Below are positions 47,362 through 59,389 of a stretch of DNA of 64,000 nt, piece by piece (position 1 is the first letter of the stretch; the number at the start of each line of letters is the position of its first letter). The stretch covers positions 1 through 64,000 of the forward strand of contig WNNJ02000886.1 in the NCBI GenBank assembly GCA_012934845.2, given 5' to 3'. This DNA comes from Pomphorhynchus laevis (lineage: Eukaryota; Acanthocephala; Palaeacanthocephala; Echinorhynchida; Pomphorhynchidae). The position numbers and the translations under genes are program-made. Under the pieces are notes generated by a model. That model had not been told where the DNA came from and did no database searches. It saw only the letters and a list, made by a program, of their open reading frames with translations.

Positions 47362-47599
47362 ACTAAAATATTGTAACGTATTGTTTTTTGTAACCTATTT
47401 TCTTTGTAAAGTATTCCTGTTGGTCTTTAGATATTGTACATTTGCTAAATTATTCATATTTTAATTAACGAAATAATAGTTGTACAAGGTATTATCGATT
47501 TATTAATTAAACAAAACTATAAGTAACTAGTTTAAGACCCAAACAATACATAAAATTGGGTATGTTATTTCATTTTGAAGGTTTTTAATTCATTTTGAA

Positions 47600-49440
47600 G
47601 ACGCTTGAGCAGGCTTAAAAATGATAGACGCTGGAAAGGATTGAAAGCACGGGATGCTAGCAATGTAATAAACTTAACAGACAAACCGCTTGAACTAGAG
47701 CAACAACAGTAGCTCTCCTTGGTACTGAACTTCGTTACGTACTAAAGGGAATTCGATTGACATCCGCTCGTTTCCAAACTAAAATATGTGTTTCGAAAAT
47801 GCATTGAGGATGCCAGACACACGACCAGCTCCAATAACGAGCTAGTACGTCAAATCGTTAATAGGTATATCATAAAACCGTACATTCACATGCCACCAAA
47901 TGATCACGAACAAAGAAATTTAAGTTCATCAGGACTCACAGCTCTAAATCAATTTCGTAATAATCAAACAACGGCAGTTTGCAATGCTGACGAAGGAAAT
48001 AAGGTAGTGGTATGGGATAATAAATATTAAGACTGTGAGGTACATAGATACTTAAATTCGAATTCTTATGAACCAATATTTCACCTCGAACATGAATATA
48101 TGGTAAAGATGGTTGAGAGAAAGATTCGGGAGTACTTCCTAACAGAAGAAGAGTGTATACAGTTATTAACTATTAACCCCAAGCCGAGCAGGTTCTACCT
48201 TTTACCCAAGGTCCATAAGAACAAAATTCTGGTATCTGCAACATCAATAATTAGCAACCGTGGTATAGTCACTGAAAAGATTTTAAGATAGTTACAGGAA
48301 CGACTATACCTGTTCTAAGAAACACCCCATCACATATAAATAACAGATCACTTTTTAAGGATTTTCGAGGATACAAGACACGACCAAAGGACTGACCTGC
48401 TAGCAACCGTGGATGTGAAATCGCTGTTTACAAGTATTGAAACAGCAAACGGTATAGAGGAAGAGCGTTTCCTAACAACTCAGCAGACTGGATTCAAAGA
48501 TATGTCGTGATATGTTAATTATTGAATATGGTAATCGATCCTAACACGTTTAGTACTAAGGTTGATTGTTCAGACAGGTCACAAGTACGGCAATGGGAAC
48601 ACCAGTTGATCCGACTTACGCCAGATTATACGTTGAATATGTCGAGCACGAAAATCGAGAAGCCGCAAATATAAAACTGCCGGGGTTGCGGAGACGATAT
48701 GTCAATGATGTCATTCTATCGTGGACGGAAAGTCTAGAAGAGATGAAAGTCTCCACGTCAAATATTAACAACCTGAGTAAACTCAAATTTACACTTGATT
48801 GTTCATCAAACCAACATATAGCTTTCCTTGATTTCATAATCTACCGGGACAGTAGCAATAAGTGGCAATGTATGGGAAATTCAGCGATACGAAATCGTAC
48901 GTGCACGCTAGCAGTGAGCATCCTGCCTCAACAAAAAGATCTGTCATACGGAATGAAGCTTTTCGCACAAGAAAATTGTACTCTGTTAACTTAGAGTTCG
49001 AGGAATGCCTTTCCAAGCTAAAGCTACACTTCTTGAAATGAGGATACTAATTTTAACAGATCAAACGATAATTTATTTATGCTCGACTGGCAAATAGAGA
49101 AAATTTACTACGGGGCAGAACAAAACAATCATCATCGTCGAACGAGTTCAACGCTGTGATAACATACCACGTAGCACTCAAGGACCTCTAACAAAAATAT
49201 GATAACGTAATCTGACAGATTCCGCCATATCTCAGTCCATACATCAAACGTCTACGTGTCCGTTTCAAAGCAACATGCAATATCTGCACTTACTTGAACG
49301 GCATATCTAAAGGTAACAACCAAAGCTACGGAAACCACCCCTGTTGATTATTAGGCGATATATTATCGCCCCAGTTGGGGCGATATGAATATATTGATCA
49401 GCTAAATATGTTTGTCAAACCGGAACAAGATATAACCTAG
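47600..49440 (+). mobile_element. Penelope-like element, RT (broken), between inverted repeats
   Basis: Open pieces at 47788-48030, 48100-48291 and 48566-48994 encode PLE RT: SRFYLLPKVHKNK, VTSTAMGTPVDPTYARLYVEYVE and RRYVNDVILSW (motif C region; N where the first catalytic D is expected) and AFLDFIIYRD. At about 48410 ATVDVKSLFTSI is motif A. Connector sequence continues to about 49320; the endonuclease is not evident. The element is broken. It is close in sequence to the PLE at 40690-42030. Confidence 0.85.
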
Positions 49441-49521
49441 GCACTAACAGTCGCGGAAATGACTTAACAATTGTAACAATCGTTTTCTACGTAACAATCG
49501 TAGAAATTCAATTATTTTATT

Positions 49522-49753
49522 GATATGTGAATATATTTATTGTGTCTAAAACGTATAGTTAGGTCACTAAATTAAAGGTTATTCGATCACTCGTTAACTA
49601 AAGTTTAATTCGATAAAAAGAAATAATCTTGATTAAATATTTATGATGTTTATAATAATCTTATATTCATTAAAAATCTAAATGCAATAGACAAGTTCGA
49701 TGAACATCATCAAGCATAAAGAGCAGAAACGTAAAATGTAATTACATAATAAC
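49522..49753 (-). repeat. Right arm of the 231-bp inverted repeat
   Basis: GATATGTGAATATATTTATT to CGTAAAATGTAATTACATAA is the reverse complement of 47131-47361, differing at very few positions by eye. Confidence 0.9.
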
Positions 49754-49857
49754 ACTAACAATCGTAGAAATAACGTAGAAGCGAATAGCCGCTGATGGCC
49801 CTGCGACTCACATGGGGGAGAATCTCAGACACAATATGCAAACTGTCATAATTGAAT

Positions 49858-50347
49858 CGGCAATAAATCAAATCAGCTATTGAGTCTATGTATTTAATAA
49901 AATTATAAAATAAACAAAACATAATAATGCTAAATCAAAATTTAATAAATAATAAAATTAATAATTGTTTTTAGATTTTCTATAATTTAAATCAAGTTAA
50001 AATAAAAAATTGAAATTTAAAAGTCATTTTTAAAGATGTTAATATAATTAAATTATAATTTCAGTTTTCTTATAACTCTGAACTTTTGTAAACTAATTAA
50101 TATATTATATACCATCAAATCGGCTAACAGAGTCTACTTATTTAACATAATTATAAAATAAACAAAACATAATAATGCTAAATCAAAATTTAATAATTAA
50201 ATAATAAAATAAATAATTGTTATAAGATTTTATATAATTTAAATCAAGTTAAAATAAAAAATTGAAATTTAAAATAAACGTCATTTTTGTGAATTGACTA
50301 ATAAATAACAGACGTTATATCAGAATAAGAATTAGAGGTTATCAGGA
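49858..50347 (-). repeat. Two inverted Naiad tail copies
   Basis: 50112-50347 and 49858-50035 are reverse complements of the Naiad tail (CTCTAATTCTTATTCTG ... GACTCNNTTAGCTGATTT). The first keeps CCTGATAACCTCTAATTC at its start; the second is shorter. They lie in tandem without coding sequence between. Confidence 0.8.
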
Positions 50348-50859
50348 ATCAGCGCTAGAGAAATTAACAATTTTGGATCGGGTAGCTAATGGCCGATTGC
50401 TAATTAAATACTAATGATCATTCATTCAAAGAACTAAAAGTGACCAAAATTATTCTTGATCAAACATGTCATCGATTGAATATAAGTGTATGTGATGAAA
50501 CAATTTGATTGTAGACAAACTGACACTGAAGGATCAAAATAGATCAAAAATGTTTGTACTTTAAATAAATAAATTTTCTCCTTCATAGCCTGGTTATCTA
50601 TTATATGTATTAAATATTACAGATAGTGTTCAAATGACACAAGGCACCGGTTCGTCATACACAGTCATTACTTATATATAAAATGGAACACAGATTGAAT
50701 AAAAGAGAAATAACATCTCAACAGTATAATTCCATCCAACTTTAAAGTAATTATAAAGAGACGTTGTGGTATGTTATTGTAAAATAGATAATGATATCAC
50801 AGAAGAGAAACATCGCTCAATAGTAAATTATACATGCGGCAAGACTATAAAAGAAATAA

Positions 50860-51335
50860 TGGTACACTTTACCTTTTAAAAAGGAAATGATATTGTCTGT
50901 GAGAAAACTGGTATATCCGAAACATTAAGTCATCCCAGATGCAAAACATACAGAATTATTCACCGGACAAGCACGTTCAAATACACCGCAACCTACACTT
51001 TTAATCACATACAAAGTGTATATAACTATAAGACATCAAGATCAATTTATCTAATGTAATGTTTGACATGCAATAAACAATATGTCGGTGAGATCGTTAG
51101 ACCTTTAAGAAAAAGATTAACAATCTTCGAAATGATATTAAAAGCAAACGAACTGGAAATGATGGAGTGGCATACCACGAAGTTGAAAATCCCGACCATA
51201 AATGTACTTGCCCAATTATACAGAAGAATATAGACGCAAAGACAAGAAAAAGTGTAAAACACCATTGGATAGGTCAGCTAATGACAGACAAATACCGTTT
51301 GAACGCTACAAGTGATTACTATTTGCCGTAAAATG
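50860..51335 (+). mobile_element. Canonical PLE GIY-YIG endonuclease fragment
   Basis: Decayed frames read NKQYVGE, RPLRKRL and WIGQLMTDKYRLN, the start, middle and end of a PLE GIY-YIG domain. No RT is kept upstream. It is directly followed by the hammerhead palindrome, which is thus probably this element's terminal repeat. Confidence 0.65.
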
Positions 51336-51616
51336 ACATCAAAAAGAGTTTTTTAATGTGTAATTTTCACCGAACAATTCTGTCGCGGAATTAATAACAA
51401 AGATATTATATAATGTAATATATTTACTGTCTTAAATAAAACTATTTCTCCTGGTTTCAACTAGATATATCACTGTTTTTCTCATGAGGAGGCATAAACA
51501 CCAGGCAGCATTCTATATATCCTCATCAGACCAAGAGATAGAACCGAATTATTCTCGCAATATTCAAAGTCGCTACGTATGCCCAGTCATCCTATGTGTG
51601 ACGACAAACTTAAACA

Positions 51617-51658
51617 ACGGTTGACGCGTTTCGCTCTTACGGAGCTCATCAGTACCGT
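51617..51658 (-). ncRNA. Type I hammerhead ribozyme, minus strand
   Basis: Minus-strand order: ACGGTA (51658-51653), CTGATGA (51652-51646), stem II GCTC/GAGC with loop CGTAA, GAAA (51632-51629), CGCG, then GTC (51625-51623). Stem III is only the A-U and C-G pairs with a 2-nt loop, as in the minimal hammerheads reported in PLEs. Stem I has five pairs (ACGGT with ACCGT), with an A-A mismatch next to the cleavage site that may lower activity. Confidence 0.8.
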
Positions 51659-51862
51659 GACTTCAATAATCATCCATAGGCACCTTAACACATGCTTAAA
51701 CAGTGTTTAAAGCTAGAAAAACAGAACTACCCTTAGTCTGAATCATCAGAGGGAATTTAGCATAAATTCCCTCTGATGATTCAGATTAGAGGTAATTCTG
51801 CTTTTCGAGCTTTAAAACTGTTTAAGCGTGTGTTAAGGTGCCTATATATGATTATTAAGATC

Positions 51863-51904
51863 ACGGTACTGATGAGCTCCGTAAGAGCGAAACGCGTATA
51901 CCGT
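51863..51904 (+). ncRNA. Type I hammerhead ribozyme, plus strand, complete consensus
   Basis: Stem I: ACGGTA (51863-51868) pairs perfectly with TACCGT (51899-51904). CTGATGA is at 51869-51875. Stem II GCTC (51876-51879) pairs with GAGC (51885-51888) over loop CGTAA. GAAA is at 51889-51892. Minimal stem III is A51892-U51897 and C51893-G51896 with loop GC. The cleavage triplet is GTA, so cleavage is predicted after A51898. Every conserved core nucleotide is present; this is the strongest ribozyme in the window. Confidence 0.9.
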
Positions 51905-52052
51905 TGTGAAGTTTGTCGTCACACATAGGATGACTGGGCATACGTAGCGACTTTGAATATTGCGAGAATAATTCAGTTCTATTTCTTGATCTGATGAGGA
52001 TATATAGAATGCTGCCTGGTGTTTATACATCCTCATGAGAAAAACATAGTGA

Positions 52053-53455
52053 TTTATTTATGAGTACACGATTTAGCCTCCCATGGCAGGTGTAACAACA
52101 AATTATATATATACCAAAATAAGTAGGTATATAAAATTTAATCAAGCTTTTTTGCAATTTATTTAAGAATATTTATGAATCCCATAAATATTTATGAATC
52201 CAACAGAAACAAGGATCCCAAGCTGTTGCTCAAATAACTCTATTGATACTTTAAACATATATAAGTTAATAATATAATATTTAATAATATAATAAATAAT
52301 ATAATACATATTATATAACAATAAATATTATTTGTGCTTATATCAATGTGTGTGATAGTCGCTTAGATAATTTGATTTTAAACTTTGTTATTTAAAAATT
52401 ACATCAAAAGAAATTTCATGACTTTACAAAAATAGACTTTAAGTTAAAAATTATAAAAATAAGGAATAGAAATTTGCTAATAGAAATATTATTTCAGATA
52501 TCATACACGATCATTATGTATTTAGCTGCTGTTTCTTTTGATTGAGGACCCTGATAAGACAACAGTTTATCTTACATATCCTTATTTCAACGCAATGCAC
52601 ATTATATATTTATATATTTATAAAATATTATTGGAGTTACTAAATCAGTATTTTCAATATTGAAATTCATACACAGTTTTTATAAACTAATTAAATTGAA
52701 ACACTTTATGTGAAAATTTATAAACTTTTTGTTTCTCTAAATCAATTGTCATTGAAAGAAGAACTTTTATGTAACATCTGATGTGCTATCTGGAGTTTGG
52801 GAAATCCCAATTTTTTCAATACATGAAATCATTAATTGATGTTCATCAATAATAACTGTGCTTGTATAAATTAGCTAAAACTTACAGGATTCCCTAAAAA
52901 CTCATGTGCCTGATAACTAATATTCTTTGGTCAATATCATACAATGAATATAATCTCGCACTAGTTGTCTAGTTGAGTAAACGCCTAAATATTGTAATAA
53001 ATATAATGTGAATAAAAATAAATTATAAAGGTACGATTCGCCTTCTTTACTATTTACACCTCTTAAATAAATCAATCGTTATTATAAATTTAAATGCCAA
53101 CCAAGAACTAAAATATATATTACTAAAAATTCAAACCAACCGTGATTAGATATCACAGGAACTACTTAGTTTTTCATAACTTCACATTTATATCATATTA
53201 TAATATGGCTCACTCTAATGCTATAATTGGCATTAATGCAGAATACTGAACAATAGCCCCTTGGCACAATACAATTTCATCAACTCAGCTATTATTGATT
53301 TAAAAAATATGTGCTTAACAATAAAACCAACCTCATGTTTCATTAGTATATTTTCTGTGAAGTTAGGTTTAAAAAGTAAGCCTCGCTTGTTCAATTATGC
53401 ACAAATAACAACAATGTTTCAAAAAAAACAGATAATATACAAGATTTTTCCTGTC
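52053..53455. other. AT-rich non-coding DNA, nothing recognised
   Basis: No convincing frame or repeat. Only low-complexity AT-rich runs. Confidence 0.55.
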
Positions 53456-54900
53456 ATCCACTGGTCCGGGTGTAGGGTCGTCCTCTATCTCTTTCTTTAC
53501 GGAAAAAGACCTTTATCTCGAGGTCTTTTTCCGTAGAGTCCGGCCTGGAAAACCCTCCTAGGAAGGCGATCCCTAGACATCCTCAGAACGTGTCCTTGCC
53601 ACCTCAGCTGACTTTCTTCCATAGAGAAGCAACGACTTCACTTCGAGTCTTTCCCGAACAACCAAATTCCTAACCTTATCTCATAGGGTAAGACCGGCCA
53701 CACTGCGAAGGAACCTCATTTCGGTTGCATGTATCCGAGATATTATCCCTTCGGTCACAACCCAAAGATCTTGACATTAGTCAAGATAGGAACGAAGATT
53801 GCGTTGCAAATCGAAAACTTTGCCCGACTCAATTCTCGCTTAACCACGACAGACCTGTACAAAGAACGCATTGCTGCGTTAGCTGCACAAATCTGATTCT
53901 CAATCTCCTTGATGTTCATATCATCCCTCGAGAACAAAACCCCAAGATACTTGAAATTTTCCAAATAAGGAAGAAGCTTTTCTTCCAATCCGGATTGACA
54001 TTGGCACCTGAATCCGAAATGAACACATAGAGACAGACAGTCTTGGAGGTACTAACAGACATCCCTGTCGCTTGGTATTATATTGTGAATCGATCTAGTA
54101 GTCATTGTAAGTCCTCAGGACAAGAAGTTAACAAGACAACGTCATTTGCAAGAAGCAGATATGGTATCCTGATGAAACTGAACTGAAGACCGATATCTGT
54201 CAAAGCAGCCCGTCTCACAATTTTGTACATGTAAACAAGGAACAAAAGTGGAGAAAAAGGGTTCTGGCGAAGCCAATCGCCTACTGGAAATGATTTAGAC
54301 TTCTTACCTAGAACACGAACACAACTCATATTTTTTACAGAGAAGTCACAGCTACTCGAAGATAGTGTAATACTCCATACTTCTTTAAAACATCCCACAA
54401 CCTCTGTCTAGGAACTCGGTCGAATGCCTTCTCAAAATCTACACAGCACATGTAGGCCGGTTGAGCGAACACCCAAGACTTATCGAAGATAGTTGAAAGA
54501 GTAAAGAGCTGATCCGTAGTTCCACGACCTGGACGAAAGTTGCATTGTTCCTCTTGCAACTGTCTCTCTACTATAGGCCGTATCCTTAACTCAAGAATCC
54601 TAGCACAAAGCTTACCAGTTTGGCTAAGAGTGATGCCCCGATAATTGGAGCACACTCTTTGGTTACCTTTATTAAAGATCGGTACCATCAATCCAGTTCG
54701 CCACTCACTAGAAACCTTGCACGACTTCAATGCAACATTGAATATCCGTGTTAGCAACTTCATGCCAACAACGTAGAGAGCCTTTAAAGCTTCAGTCGAA
54801 TGTCGTCTACTCCATAAGACTTGCCATTACGAAGTTTTTTAACAACAGCAATGACCTCTTCCAAAGAGATGAGCTCCTCCGTTGGTTCTAAAGGTTCTAC
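53456..54900 (-). mobile_element. 5'-truncated LINE, RT domain to C terminus
   Basis: The minus strand reads SEWRTGLMVPIFNKGN, CSNYRGITLSQTGKL, EEQCNFRPGRGTTDQLFTL and CCVDFEKAFDRVPRQRLWDV (motif A) in an open piece of 142 codons (54335-54763). Further on come FKYLGVLFSRDDMNIKEIEN and RSVVVKRELSRAKFSI (53755-53988) and ESQLRWQGHVLRM (about 53590-53630), typical of the C-terminal part of RTE/Nimb-like LINEs common in animals. The endonuclease is missing. Stops and frame changes are present, and the catalytic Y-DD box is degraded (LLANDVVLL). Perfect hairpins lie at both edges (53499-53535, 54905-54943). Confidence 0.82.
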
Positions 54901-54904
54901 TTAT

Positions 54905-54943
54905 ACAAAAGAAGGCATATCCATCGGATATGCCTTCTTTTGT
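54905..54943. repeat. Perfect 18-bp hairpin
   Basis: ACAAAAGAAGGCATATCC (54905-54922), loop ATC, GGATATGCCTTCTTTTGT (54926-54943). It marks the junction between the truncated LINE and DNA next to the RTE insertion. Confidence 0.95.
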
Positions 54944-54982
54944 AGACAATCATCGGATATGCACAAATAATTGTTTCAAATG

Positions 54983-54994
54983 TGTGATTTAATT
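54983..54994. repeat. Target site duplication of the RTE (3' side)
   Basis: TGTGATTTAATT is repeated exactly at 58101-58112, bracketing the RTE element. Confidence 0.85.
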
Positions 54995-57900
54995 CTTCTT
55001 ATTTTTTTAGCGTCTTTCCCGTGTAGGGACGGGGTCCGCTGTTTTTGGGAGTAGCCTCCACTTGGCTCTATCGAGGGCGTCTTTGGTTTCCATTCCAGCA
55101 CTTATCAAATCATGACGGATGATGTTCATCTTCGCAGTTTAGGCGTTCCTATCGGACGCTTTCCATCCACTGTCACGGCGATGGACTTATTTGATAGTTG
55201 GTGTTCGCTTGCGCGGATAACGTGGCCTTACTCTTGTAGTCGCCTTTCGCGAAGTTCCTCTATTATTGGGCACTACGCCAAACTGGTTCCTTATTCCTTC
55301 GTTCCAGACATGATCCTTTAAGATTTTTCCTGTTGTCCATCGGAGCATCTTTGTCTTAATTGCGGAAACTTTGAGTTCTTCATATTTTGATATCGGTTGA
55401 CATTCAGCACCGTAGAAGACCACAGGTATTATTACAGCTTTGTAAATTTTCGACTTTAGTCGGTCTTTTATCTTTGGATAGCAAAGAATACCTGTAACTG
55501 ACCTTCACTTCATCCAGGCTGCATTTATTCGAGAAGAGACCTCTGCGTGTAAGTTACAATCTGCCGCTATGGTAGAGCCAAGGTATTTAAACGCAGTTGT
55601 TCGGTTCAGTGTGTGCCTTCCAAACTGTAGTGGCTGATCATCATTCATATTTGTGGTCAGGTATTAATTTTTACGCGCGTTCAGGCAAAGACCGAACTGC
55701 TTGAGTTGATTTCCCCAGCTGTTTATTTGTTGTTGGAGGTCATCTTTATCTACAGACGCAAGCATGACGTCATCAGCATATAGAATCGTCCACGGAAACT
55801 GTTTGTTTAGATTGTTGGATACAGCATCCATAACGAGGATGAATAGAAACGGAGACAGCGCAGACCCTTGATGAACTCCAACGGTCATATGGAAGTCATC
55901 CGTATATCCCACTGTCGTACATACCTGACTTGTTGATCCTTTGTATATTAGCTTGACCCACTCGACAATCTCTTCAGGAACTAAGTGGAATCTCAAAGCG
56001 TACTAAATAACTTTATGCGTGACCCGATCGACCGCCTTTTCAAGATCAAGGAACGCACAGTATTTAGCTTTCCGTTTTTCTCGATGTTTTTCAAGAAGAA
56101 ACGAAAGGCATGGATAGCATTGATGGTGCCACAGTTTTTGACAAACCACATTGGTTTGGGATATCTTGACTATACTTCTTATCCTATCGTTTATCATATA
56201 TTCCAAAATCTTGAAGGTTTGTGAAATGAGACAAATTAGGCGGTAATTTGAACAGTCTGCGGGATTTCCCTTCTGTTTCCATATAGGTACGGTTGTGCTC
56301 CGTCTCCAATCAAGAGATATCTCCCTTTCTAGGATTATTTGGTTAAAAAACTGCACCAACCACCTTGTTGAATAGTGTACACTTGATTTCCAGAATTCTG
56401 AAGCTACACTATCAGGCCCCGTAGCTTTTGCGTTTTTCATTTTATGTAGTGTACTTTCAACCTCGATAGCTGCTATAGGCATAACTGGGCCTTCGATCGA
56501 CGCAAGATGTGGGATGGGTGAGTGTTCGAATTTCTGGGTAGATATGTCATTGAAGTAAGTTTGCCATCGCTCTAATACCTGCGTCCTACGGGTAAGCTAG
56601 ACACCGTTTTGATCGTTAATTCCATGAAACTTTTCAGTATCCTGCGTTTTTCGGTATCTTGTTCGGCGATTCTATAAATTTCCAGTTTTGCTTCACGTGT
56701 ATCGAGTATCTCATAAAAACCATCGAACTTATTTGTTTTAGTTTTAGCTACTACTTTTTTTGCTTTATTTTTGCTCCCTTGGATTTTTCCCAATCTTCGA
56801 AAGATTTGCTCGCGAGCCAGACGTGGTATCTGCGTTTCTTTTGCCGAACACTTTCTTTAACTTCCTCGGTTCATAACTATAAACTTTTATCGAGTCTTCG
56901 TGTTCCAGGTTTTGTAGTACCAAGTATCTCTTGGGCAAATTTCGTAATGAACGTTTTGGCTTTTTCCCATATTTCATTTATCGTCGTTATGGGTGCCATA
57001 TATTTCAGAGGATTCAAGTCGGATTCCGCTTCCTTAAATTTCCACCATTTTATACGAGGTCTCACGTTACGTTCTGCCCGAGGTTGCTTCGGCAAGGTGA
57101 TATTCAGGGTTGTAACGGCAGGTCTATGTTGAGTTGTCACTGTTTCGTACGGGATAGATTTCGTATCAATTACGAGTTTGAGATCACTACTTCGAACCAG
57201 GATATATTCGATTTGGGTTTTATTTAAGGAGCTGTGAAAAGTGATGAGGTGTGATGCTCGTTTTTGAAACCATGTATTGCATATAACTAGGTCATGTGCG
57301 TCTGCGAATTCAAGGATTTGCCCACCATCGTCGTCTCTTCGTCCAAATCCCTTTCCTTTATGACAGTTGTGTCCATCCTTTGTGACACCAACGTGTCCGT
57401 TTAGATCTCCAGCGATGATTATCATGTGATCCTTTGATCCTTCGGCAGTCAGTTCGTCGATCTGTGTCCATAACCTTTCTTTGCCTACCTTGTTGCATCC
57501 TGTTTATGGTGCATATGCGCTGAAGATGTGAACTATCCGGTTATCATATGCGACGGTGATTTTCATCAGTCGGTCACTGTATCGATGAACTTCCGCAATA
57601 CTATTTTGGAAACGGCTGGAGACAATGATGTTGACGCCACTCATCGTTTTAGGTTTTCCGTAGTATATACATTTGAAACCAAGACCAATTTGTTTGGATT
57701 TGTCGCCCGACCAACGCGTTTCTTGTACTGCACATATATCGATTCGTCGTCTTTTTAGGGCCTCGGCGATTTCCAAAGAACGGCCAGTCAGCGAGCCGAC
57801 ATTGGGTGTTGCGATTCGAACTTGTGTTCTTGTTTCTTCAGCTTTCATAAAGTAGCTAGTTTAGTAACCCCCGCAGTCGCTTTTGCTGCGGAGACCCTTG

Positions 57901-58100
57901 ATGACTTATCGTTCAGGTCAGGCCGTACCTAAGCGCGTCGCTTACCGGGGACGCCGTAGTCCTGACATTCAGAGCATTGAGACAGCATTCATAAAGTTGA
58001 TGCAACGGTTTTGTTTTACGACTGGCTTTTCGCGAAGTCTATCGCCAACCCTCCTCCTTTCTCAGCACAGGCTTGGAATCGGCCATGACGTAGTTAAATT
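54995..58100 (-). mobile_element. Full-length RTE-clade LINE
   Basis: About 3.1 kb between 12-bp target duplications; 3' tail on the minus strand ends in an A-rich run. Domains in order: APE endonuclease (57504-57848: RIATPNVGSLTGRS, DICAVQETRWSG; 56877-57425: IIAGDLNGHVG), connector, RT (56003-56482: NAKATGPDSVASEFWK, CSNYRLICLISQTFKILE, FLDLEKAVDRV motif A; 55664-55996: GVHQGSALSPFLFILVMD motif B, ILYADDVMLAS motif C) and an RTE C-terminal region (55187-55423, MVFYGAECQP). Stops and frame shifts between these pieces make it inactive; in motif A the usual F is V, and 'NVG' replaces 'WNVG' (P for W). Confidence 0.93.
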
Positions 58101-58112
58101 TGTGATTTAATT
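58101..58112. repeat. Target site duplication of the RTE (5' side)
   Basis: TGTGATTTAATT, identical to 54983-54994. Confidence 0.85.
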
Positions 58113-58660
58113 GCTACCCTAGAAGAGTGCGTCATCCAATATCTTCAAATTAGTTTATGTTGAATTACTTCACATATACAATATCAATGAACAGTTTTTA
58201 ATTCATCTAAATGTTAATAAAATTAAAAAAATGAATTTTATTTTACTTGCCTAAATTTAGTATTCAAGTGCTACATAGGACTTCAAAAATCAATAAACAG
58301 TAACGTGACTACATTATTCGAATATGATTTAATAATATGGACAATCTGTGAATTCACTGATAACATGCACATGCTGAAACGTAGAACAAAATTTCTCATT
58401 CGACATGCGGTGCTAAAAAGAAAGCGTTTTTATACTAGATAATCCTGATTCAAGAAACATAACAATTTTAAACACGATCAAATTCCCATGTGATACACAA
58501 TAATAAATTGATTCATTACAATTTATGTTGGATTGTAGATATCACTTCAAAGGCAGTTTCGATTGGTGTAAGCAAATTCGCCTAGTCAATGATAAAATGT
58601 CAAACACAAGTTAACAATCTTAATGCCAACCATTAAATTCATGCACAACAAAGCTACGCA
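58113..58660. other. AT-rich DNA, nothing recognised
   Basis: No frame or repeat stands out between the RTE and the Naiad fragment. Confidence 0.5.
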
Positions 58661-59120
58661 TACTCGTTAAGGTTGAATAACATGGTGCAAGAATTGTCAG
58701 AAAGACAATAATAATAGAATCAGATTTAATTAAATATATTCCTAAAATAAGGTATAAGTTGTTAACGCCATTAGGACGAAAAATTTGTAATTATAATAAA
58801 GCATTGAAATCTATATGTGACGATTGTATTAGAAACATCATAGTAACTGAATGCATTTGCAAAAGTTTTAATTTTGATAAAATAAATGAACATATATGTA
58901 CCCATAATCTAGAATTAATTGAAAATTATGAATTAAGAAAGCTGCTATCAAAAGGGTATAAATATAGATTAAATAATAACAACGACAAAAATAAAATTTA
59001 CAATTCGTTATATAATAACTTAAATGATTACTTTAGTAAGCTGATTAATAGTGAAAGCTTGAATATATCTAAGATAAACATTTGGAAAGATTATATATTT
59101 GATAAAATTAAAATTTTATA
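58661..59120 (+). mobile_element. Naiad-type PLE fragment
   Basis: It matches copy B around 28555-28590 and then 28990-29410, with an internal deletion. The part from 58759 is open for 143 codons (LGRKICNYNKALKSICDD ... YNSLYNNLNDYFSKLINSES). Truncated at both ends. Confidence 0.88.
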
Positions 59121-59124
59121 TATG

Positions 59125-59290
59125 TGGAAAGACCTTTTATTACATTTTTCAAATTTTATTGAAATCATTTTTGATTTCAAATTAAAATAGCAGGCGAGTT
59201 GAGTGATCGTCAGACAGAATTAATTGACCGAAACGCGAAAAGTATGTATTGGATCAGTAGCTGATGAGGTTCGCCAATACTGAAATGAAT
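59125..59290 (+). repeat. Family R4 copy with hammerhead-like boxes
   Basis: GACC-GAAAC at 59226-59234, GTA at 59242-59244, CTGATGA at 59261-59267 and GGTT at 59268-59271; GACC and GGTT can pair (one G-U). GTATTGG (59246-59252) pairs perfectly with CCAATAC (59274-59280) around the CTGATGA box. This repeats the layout of families A and B with different stem sequences. Confidence 0.6.
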
Positions 59291-59389
59291 ACTGAAAATC
59301 AAAAATTTGGCAACAGAAAAACTGACAATTTGTGTACATCGGAGCTTCAATAGGATTTGTAAGTAACTTTTCAAAATTACTATGGGTGG

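Larger units (their letters stand above)
51470..52052. repeat. Palindrome of two inverted hammerhead-bearing terminal repeats
   Basis: Arms of about 290 bp meet at AATTTA-GCA-TAAATT (51754-51768). Both arms run out to CCAGGCAGCATTC / GAATGCTGCCTGG and CTCATGAG near the outer ends. Each arm carries a hammerhead, one per strand. Inverted terminal repeats are known for PLEs. The arms differ by small substitutions and indels. Confidence 0.9.

Noticed and set aside
53261-53536. 91-codon plus-strand frame
   Set aside because: It runs over the 3' part of a minus-strand LINE and a hairpin; no conserved features.
56659-57758. Plus-strand frames of 76-157 codons across the RTE
   Set aside because: Antisense shadows of the endonuclease and RT of the minus-strand LINE.
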